Positions 57,892 to 64,000 of a stretch of DNA of 64,000 nucleotides are shown here, piece by piece (within the stretch, counting starts at the first letter, position 1; every line of letters starts with the position of its first letter). The translations under genes were made by a program, and so were the position numbers. The stretch comes from Pleurotus djamor (lineage: Eukaryota; Basidiomycota; Agaricomycetes; Agaricales; Pleurotaceae), in the NCBI GenBank assembly GCA_029747585.1, contig JAPEVF010000140.1, positions 1 through 64,000 on the forward strand, given 5' to 3'. The notes below the pieces were generated by a model. That model did no database searches. It saw only the letters and a list, made by a program, of their open reading frames with translations, and was not told the DNA's origin.

Positions 57892-59069
57892 ATGAATGAA
57901 CCTGCAGAACCAACACCCACACTACCTCAGGAAATTCTTCTCGCCATTTTCCACTACGTCGAATACATTCCGGCACTCTTGCTTACATCGCGCAATTTTC
58001 ATAGCCTCGCTGAACCGCTTCTATATGGCTACATCGAGCTTAGCGTTAAAACGGATTCGCTTCAGTTCCAGCTTTTTTCGAACACCATCATCAGCAGACC
58101 AACGCTCGCCGCTCATACTCACACTCTGAGGATTCCCATTCCTCTCCCAGGCCAGGATATATTGCCTCACTTTGTCAACCTCCAACGACTTTGTTTGACT
58201 CAAAAGACTGTCAAAGGAAGACCATGGCAGGTCCTACCCTTTTCAAACCCAACATCTCGCTTGACCCATGTCATCTTGACTCAAATGTTTGGCGAAGACC
58301 CCGCTGAAATTGCTACTTTTCTCGAACTTCAAACATCCCTGGTACATCTTTACCTGACATCTCGCTCTTTCGAGCATGCTCTTGCTACCGGCACGCATAG
58401 TTTCCCCGTCGGTGCATTACAATCCCTTCGCTCTCTCGTCACCACTCCTGAACTAGCAGTGCACATCCTTCCTCGCCGTCAAGTCGAAAACTTACACCTC
58501 GTTACCATCTACGACCTTGGAGACATCTTCTCAAGATCAACCTTTCCTACTGTCAAGAGTCTGTCGTGCAGCATGTTTATCGCAGAATGTGTCAATCACT
58601 TCCCTAACTTGAAATACCTGCAGATTGATGAAACCGAGGTGCGCCGAGTAGCTTGGGTTTTCAGTACGCATCAAAAACGCTGATAAAAACTTTCTAGTCC
58701 ATATTATCCATCGAAGAGAACTTCAAGGGCCTGATTGCCCACCACAGGAATTTATCGAATGTCGAATACCTCTCTATCTCGTTTCATGGGCCATCCCTCA
58801 GCATGGCGAGGGGCTCATTTCATCCACCCGAAGATGGGGTAGAAATTCTGCGGAACCTTCCCAAGCTTCGGACTGTCGATCTTGTCCTCACCTGGGTCAA
58901 ACAACGTCCAGAATTCTTCCGTTACTCAATTTCTCGAAAGAACACCACGGTGGCGATGATCGAAAGGGACCAAGGAGATGCGTTGGACTGGCACCCATGG
59001 TGGAAATATTGTGGCATCGACGCTTTGTCGACGCTCCTTGGTCCGAGTCTTGAGTCGAAGATAAGATAA
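57892..59069 (+). CDS. F-box-like protein
   Basis: Exons 57892-58638 and 58698-59069 give 372 residues. After a short Pro-rich start, LPQEILLAIFHYVEYIPALLLTSRNFHSLAEPLLYGYIEL is an F-box-like motif of the fungal type (LP.EIL..IF, then L...SR.FH.LA.P.LY), followed by LRR-like segments (for example LTHVILTQMFGEDPAEIATFLELQ; NLHLVTIYDLG; FPNLKYLQIDETE). F-box proteins usually recruit substrates to SCF ubiquitin ligases; large species-specific F-box sets are typical of Agaricomycetes. The intron has donor GTGCGC and acceptor TTTCTAG in phase 0. Confidence 0.8.
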
Positions 59070-59191
59070 GATTTCGGAAAGCGCGGTCACGTGTCTCTAA
59101 TATCCATATCGCGTTTGCATTGTGGCCTCGTGGCGCCAACCCCAGTCTTGCCACTGAACCACCAAGCCGGCCATATTTGATGGGTTTCCAG

Positions 59192-60288
59192 ATGTGAGCT
59201 TCCTCGATATCCCAACTACCTCAGGACATCATACTCATTTTACACACCGTTCTCGTTCCCCATGCAGCGTGAACGTTGACCGCCGTAAATCTACTCACTA
59301 TATCGGCAAGGTCGGAGAAGGGAAATGGGGCTGGCCTCACGACCAAGGGCTTTGCGGTGCCATCACAAAGCATTATAAACCGTCCCTCAAATCGTTTCTA
59401 AATCATGAGGACAACCCCGAATATTTCAAGTGCGTTCCCTTTCTCCTCGCCCGTTTCTACATACCTGGCTCTTGCTGAACGAATCCTTCTAGCGCACGGC
59501 CCCCACGTAGAGGGGACTTGGGAGCATTTGAAAAGCTTCCCAGCGAAATTATTGCTATGATCATCGGCCAACTTCAAGACATGGTCCTTTTCGGGATCAC
59601 GAACTCACAGCTGCTCGCTCTTGCCTTCCCTATCCTCTCCTCATACATGATGGAGTATCTGTCTTGGGTTTCAAGCTGGTCGGGCGATCGAATCCTTTAC
59701 CTCGGCGACTGTGCTGAAGGCTTGCCCGAAGGCTTTCTAAGTGACGAAGAGAAGCTCGATCTCTTGGAAGGCATACCCGAGGAAGCAAGGCTCAAGCAAG
59801 AAGCCAACTTCGATCTTTACAGCCTCGCTTACGAGTTCGAAAAAACGACGCTGTGTAGCCTTCACGTCGGCATGAACGCACACATTAAGAGGATGCTCTT
59901 GCACTATGACCGTGGTCGGGACTACCATCGATATGAAGCTTTTCGAAACGTTGTCGTTCTACCGCAGCGTCCAAACAGAGTTCTAGTCAATCTTTCGAAG
60001 AAGGAATACGTCAAGGAAACTGTGGAAGGCGTCGACTTCACCATCATGATCATGCCCATGATCATTTGGTCTGAAGAAGAAACCGCGGAGTGGGGAATCG
60101 ACGCATGTGGGCCTTGGGCAGGAGATAGAATCGCTGTTATATCGGCGGAGGATTTTGCGTCTAGAGTATCAAAGGGCAAATGGACGGATGTTGTGGAGAA
60201 AGGGTTGGATCTTCAGGCCCGTTGGCTTGAGGCGTTTTCAGTAAACCATCTACCCACTGATAGTTGGCTGCATACTATGGTGTACTAG
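59192..60288 (+). CDS. F-box-like or related protein, 5' end unresolved
   Basis: Two exons are clear, 59192(after TTTCCAG)-59429 and 59493-60288, joined in phase across GTGCGT...TTCTAG. Exon A reads VSFLDIPTTS...YIGKVGEGKWGWPHDQGLCGAI, KHYKPSLKSFLNHEDNPEYF; exon B reads ARPPRRGDLGAFEKLPSEII, AMIIGQLQDMVLFGITNSQL (F-box-like), then acidic segments and ends WLHTMVY. Exon A has no in-frame ATG after its upstream stop, so the start codon must be on an earlier exon that I could not place, or the gene has lost its 5' end. A neighbour of the F-box gene at 57892, possibly an old duplicate. Confidence 0.6.
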
Positions 60289-60558
60289 ACCGTGGTCTTC
60301 GGGTACATACTCTTGGATGAATCGGATAATTGCTGGTTCAGCGAGATTTGACAAAAGGAAGTTGAGAAGTTGTAGCCGCGGCCTTGTTCCAAAATGTGAG
60401 TCGCGACCTAGAGTACAAGTTCAAGGCAAAAAATTCTCTCGTGCCTATCATAACTGACGGCACACATGACTTTGTCCACTATGATGACATTTGAAGTGTA
60501 TGTAGAACTATGTATGAAATTCTGAGGATCCAAAGCGACTACCCAGATGGCAAGTGAC

Positions 60559-61722
60559 CTAAGCCACCTCAGGCTCCCTCTCCTTTTCCTTTCTAGCTTC
60601 TTCAAAAATACTGAAAAGCGGAACCTGCTTGAGTCTTTCATAGGAACCAGGGCTGCTGGATAGAGGTGGAAGGACTGGAATCCCTATCACATCGGCATAG
60701 GACTGTACGTGCTGAGTGCCCACAATAGAAGCCCATTCTTTGAAATCTTCCGGGGTAGTTGGTTGAACAGGAGTAATCTCAGTACCTTGGAGGGGGGTAT
60801 AAATGACAGGCGCAGTCCGGGGTAATACCTCGGCTAGGCCAACACCAAAGTCCACGATGACTTTCAGCTTGCCGGATAATGGCCCATATAGGGTCGGAAT
60901 CTTGGATAGATTTCTTCCTGGATCAGAATCGATGTTCCATAAATGAGGGACGATGTCGAAGGTATTCCAAATAACGGAGTTCCATACTTGATAGATGGCA
61001 CTGCCAATTTCGATGCGAGGAAAGGTACTGGCGTAGAGTTGGGCAAACGCCCTATTTCCCGGAGTAGGGCCAGACACAGGGTAAGTGAAGATTTGGGATA
61101 TAGGCACCATGATGCCTTTGGCTTTGACAACAGCCATTGCGACCGTAGGGCTCAACATGCCCCCGAGGCTGGCGCCAGTGAAGACGATGCGCGCCGAAGC
61201 TGGGACCGATTGGAGGAATTGGAGAAGGGTGATGCCGTCACTGTTGGGAACGGTGAGAAGACAATAAACACCGAGTGCACACCCGAGAGATATGTATGGC
61301 TTTTTCTCGTCAATGCTGAAGTGACTGAACGCTACTATTGGGGAGGTAGCCGGGTCCCATTGTTTGAAATCGACAACGAGACCGACTGAGGTAGCTTCGA
61401 GATGATTGACGAAGGAGCCTGAGGATAGGCCCGCGATCGAGATGACATATGTGTCGCAAGGTTTGCCGTCTTCGAAGACGACAGCTGGATTTCGGGTAAC
61501 GAACCAGACATGGTCAGCCGGGCTTGAAGCATCACCAGGAATGGCTTTCCATACGTTGAGCCAGATGACCTTCCAGTCGCCGATTCTCAACTTATCGAGA
61601 GTAGGTTGGAGGTTATGGGACATCAGCTTCTGGAGATCAGCCTGGGTGCCAGAGGAGTTTGTTGCAATGTTGGATGCACTGTAAATGATCGATATCTGTT
61701 GGTGGAGATTGTAAGAAGTCAT
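60559..61722 (-). CDS. Class-3 lipase-like alpha/beta hydrolase, subgroup B
   Basis: Single exon, 387 residues, start MTSYNLHQQISIIYSASNIA. Nucleophile elbow GASLGG with Ser185, FTYPVSGPTPGN, FDIVPHLWN with the catalytic Asp, and GTQHVQSYADVIGIP with the candidate His. It has WLNVWKA, GCALGVYCLL and the tail EEARKEKEREPEVA, the closest match in the window being the copy at 54206. No Ns and no stops, so this is the cleanest member. A minus-strand TATA element lies at about 61842-61850, and GACTCGGAG at 62130-62138 (CTCCGAGTC on the gene strand) about 410 bases upstream. It lies downstream of the hydrolase-3 gene at 62442 on the same strand. Confidence 0.9.
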   Translation of the reverse strand: MTSYNLHQQISIIYSASNIATNSSGTQADLQKLMSHNLQPTLDKLRIGDWKVIWLNVWKAIPGDASSPADHVWFVTRNPAVVFEDGKPCDTYVISIAGLSSGSFVNHLEATSVGLVVDFKQWDPATSPIVAFSHFSIDEKKPYISLGCALGVYCLLTVPNSDGITLLQFLQSVPASARIVFTGASLGGMLSPTVAMAVVKAKGIMVPISQIFTYPVSGPTPGNRAFAQLYASTFPRIEIGSAIYQVWNSVIWNTFDIVPHLWNIDSDPGRNLSKIPTLYGPLSGKLKVIVDFGVGLAEVLPRTAPVIYTPLQGTEITPVQPTTPEDFKEWASIVGTQHVQSYADVIGIPVLPPLSSSPGSYERLKQVPLFSIFEEARKEKEREPEVA

Positions 61723-62441
61723 TGTACGCGAGGCGTAGGTAGACTAGATGCCAGGACGTGAGGCATAGTATGCAAGAACACAGTAAGAAGTCGTACCGAG
61801 GCGGTTGTGTTGGGGACTGATAGCAAGGGGTAGCTTTCAGTGCTATATAACATAGATGATGCGGTCATGGAAGCCGTTGAGGAAGCCCGTGCTCCACTGT
61901 CCAGAGCATGGACAGTGGAAGGGAGCACTGACGACAGAGCTAGAGTAGAATAAGCTTTGCGAGTGGTGACGTCCTGTAACGTCAGGTAGAAGTTGATAGA
62001 ATCCCAATCCATACTCTACGTCAAGCAGAGAGTGCATCAGAAAGCCATCGAGATTTGAAGGTGTCGACCACCTTTTCATGACGTCGTCTGGTCCGGACTC
62101 CGGAGACGACCGCGCGGTGGGGTATCGATAGACTCGGAGTCTGCACCTTCAATGGCAGGAAGGTAGAGTTACTCTTGCCAGTACGGAGCACATCGGCAGT
62201 CCAGACGGTGCCATCACACGGTGCCAACGTGGGTAGTGGTTCAGAGTGAATAATCCTTGAGCTTGAAACCCTAAATTGAAAACCGAGTCGCAGTCAGAGA
62301 GTCAACTTACGTCTCGGTTCCTTCGACGCTCGCGTGTGACCCGATCATAGGGGCAAAAGTCCAAGGTGCTATCGGCGTTGTGAAGTGGCGTCGTCAACTT
62401 TGTTGTACAGCGTTCGATAAACATACGCTCATGCTATGATC
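61723..62441. promoter_or_regulatory. Promoter of the 60559-61722 lipase
   Basis: Carries TATA (about 61842-61850), the GACTCGGAG motif (62130-62138) inside a palindrome-like AGACTCGGAGTCT, and TCCGGACTCCGGA near 62091-62103. No coding region supported. Confidence 0.5.
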
Positions 62442-63771
62442 CTACAAAGTGTTATACCCCTCCGCAAGCCACTCAATGATCATCTTCGTCAAATCCCCAA
62501 CCCTTTCCGGGTGCTCCTCACTCGCCCCCGCCAGAAAGTCCATAAACATATCGTTATGTACGCCCCCATTCTGCAAGACAAACTTGAAATCTCCCCGCTT
62601 CCCTTTCACCTTCCCGCTCTCCAGAACCTTGACAAAGTCAACAATGTCTTCCTTCAAGCATTCCTGTCCGCCAGCGGTCACCAACACTCGTTCAACAACC
62701 TTGTCCATCAAGCCATCCCACCAGCCTTCTGGCGCTTTGACGGCTTCGATGTACGCTTCAGAGATAGGGCGTAAAGAAGAAGGGATATCTCGTTTGACTA
62801 ATGCACCCCAATGGCGTAGGGTGGGTTGTGCGAGAATATCCGAAGAAGAGAATTTATAGTGGGAACCGGTATCGGCTGTGAGTGTGACCCAGGGAGAGAT
62901 GAGGTAGGCACCGCGAATCGGTGAGGTACTTAGGAATTGAAGGGATGGGAGGGAGGGAATAGGATGGAGAGCGTGCGAGAGGACTTGACAGATGAGATTC
63001 GCGCCAGCGGAGTCTCCAGCTAGCTGCAGGCCGGATGGATTTAGACCTGTTGACGTGAGGTGATTTATCGCGAGCGCGGCTTGATGGAGGGGCGTTGGGA
63101 AAGTTCCTTCGGGGACTAGAGCTATTGCCAAGTGGGTCAGTAGCGTGAGAAGGGTGGTTTGCGCGTGTAGATGTCGGTGGGCTCACTGTAGTTAAGGATG
63201 GCGATACCTAGGTCGAACGGGGCTTCGTTGTTTTTCTTGAGTTGTTGTTGGACGTATCTCCAGAAAAAGATGGTGATGTCCTCTACAGGTGCGAGGAAGG
63301 CACCGCCTAGAGAGGCCAAGTCAATACGTGTGAATCACGAAACAAGTAGACTCCAGCCCTACCATGCAAGTACAGCAGCACTCGATCTCTCCTCTTGGGA
63401 CCAATCCAGAGTAGCTTGGCATTCTGCCCAAGTTCTTCAATCTCACTGGGTAGCCCCATCTTGGGCATGGTTTTCTCGTACGTTCCAACGGTCGTTCCGA
63501 GGAGGTACTGGAGCTGTGGGACGGGGAGCAATGTTGCCCATCGGAAAGCCTTGTCACTCAGAACGCGACGCCATGTTTTATGTTTGGTGTGCCAGATAAA
63601 GGGGGACAACGCAAGAGTGGTTGCTAATTTCAGGGCTATGTAGAAGATCAGGAGTTTAGGACAGTTATCAGATAGGTGAGGTGTAGGGAACTCACGCAAC
63701 GAAAAGACAACCTTGAGGAAAATGGCCACCCGGTCGAATACCGAGACATCTGCGTACTTGTTGGAGGGCAT
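62442..63771 (-). CDS. Alpha/beta hydrolase-3 family esterase, membrane-anchored
   Basis: Exons 63771-63696 (76 bases), 63635-63363, 63306-63187 and 63121-62442 on the minus strand give 382 residues. N-terminal hydrophobic segment (VAIFLKVVFSLPLKLATTLALSP region) precedes WHTKHKTWRRVLSD. Motifs: LYLHGGAFLAPVED oxyanion hole, LAGDSAGANL nucleophile, TAGGQECLKEDIVDF acidic residue, NGGVHNDMFMDFL histidine. Exon lengths and intron phases match the copies at 32406 and 52840, which confirms the splice model for all three. This copy has no Ns or indels. ER-membrane lipid or sterol-ester hydrolase is inferred by architecture. Confidence 0.92.
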
Positions 63772-64000
63772 CACAGCTGAGCTTTGGGTTTGTGGGTGCG
63801 GGATTCCCGACCAGCATGAGCTTTTAAAGAATTCGCCTGTGAATTGATAGAAGTCAAGCATGGGAACTCAAGCAAGCGGCGTCCTGATTCTTGATGGGTT
63901 CTACAAAAGATGTCAGTGCTTGTCCTGTCCGATTGACTTCAACCCATTCAAATGTGTATCTTGTCTGATGCAACGCCTGAAATCGACATGGGTAGGGGGT
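63772..64000. other. Upstream region of the 63771 gene
   Basis: No other feature supported up to the window edge. Confidence 0.5.

Noticed and set aside
1..64000. CRISPR arrays, rRNA operons or bacterial operons
   Set aside because: No regular spacer-repeat array or rRNA signature was seen, and the intron-rich genes are eukaryotic.

Overview
This window is nuclear DNA from a filamentous basidiomycete, most likely an Agaricomycete. Genes are dense and split by many introns of about 50-65 bases (GT...AG). Recognisable proteins are fungal: HET-domain proteins, a dual-finger GATA factor with the fungal N-terminal block, a Cbf1-type bHLH factor, Nup192, and a LIM-kinase-like TKL kinase with a C-terminal C1 finger of the kind expanded in Agaricomycotina. 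All exon junctions below were placed by reading splice sites and checking that phases join. Scattered Ns and one homopolymer indel look like consensus uncertainty, and at two loci they, not biology, may break the frame.

Layout. 0-6 kb: three copies (one partial) of a small secreted, glycine-rich-tailed protein family, two of them an inverted duplication that includes the promoter, around an unrecognised membrane protein gene and a small possibly mitochondrial gene. 6.7-8.0 kb: CBF1-like gene. 8.72-9.07 kb: a 351-bp MITE. 9.6-15 kb: three class-3 lipase paralogues, one with an in-frame stop, one with a spurious-looking N, one with a stop before the family tail. 16.2-18.2 kb: TKL kinase. 18.9-22.5 kb: two convergent HET-domain genes. 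24.2-32.2 kb: SFT2 and NUP192, divergent over a shared promoter. 32.4-33.7 kb: a membrane-anchored alpha/beta-hydrolase-3 paralogue. 35.4-38.2 kb: GATA factor with a 12-nt microexon. 38.2-45.9 kb: a gene-empty stretch with diverged repeats. 45.9-50.7 kb: long-chain acyl-CoA synthetase and La protein. 51.9-52.7 kb: a decayed gene. 52.8-55.4 kb and 60.6-63.8 kb: two hydrolase-3/lipase pairs, separated by repeat-rich DNA and two F-box-type genes.

How the genes relate. Housekeeping genes (SFT2, NUP192, La, acyl-CoA synthetase, CBF1) are interleaved with lineage-specific duplicates: five class-3 lipases, three hydrolase-3 enzymes, two HET proteins and three secreted proteins. The lipase plus hydrolase-3 plus acyl-CoA synthetase content suggests ester or lipid turnover, but co-function is an inference from neighbourhood only. 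The most distinctive signals are the repeated lipase/hydrolase-3 pairing, the several single-site interruptions of otherwise intact lipases, and the GATA microexon whose in-frame skipping would remove a zinc ligand.
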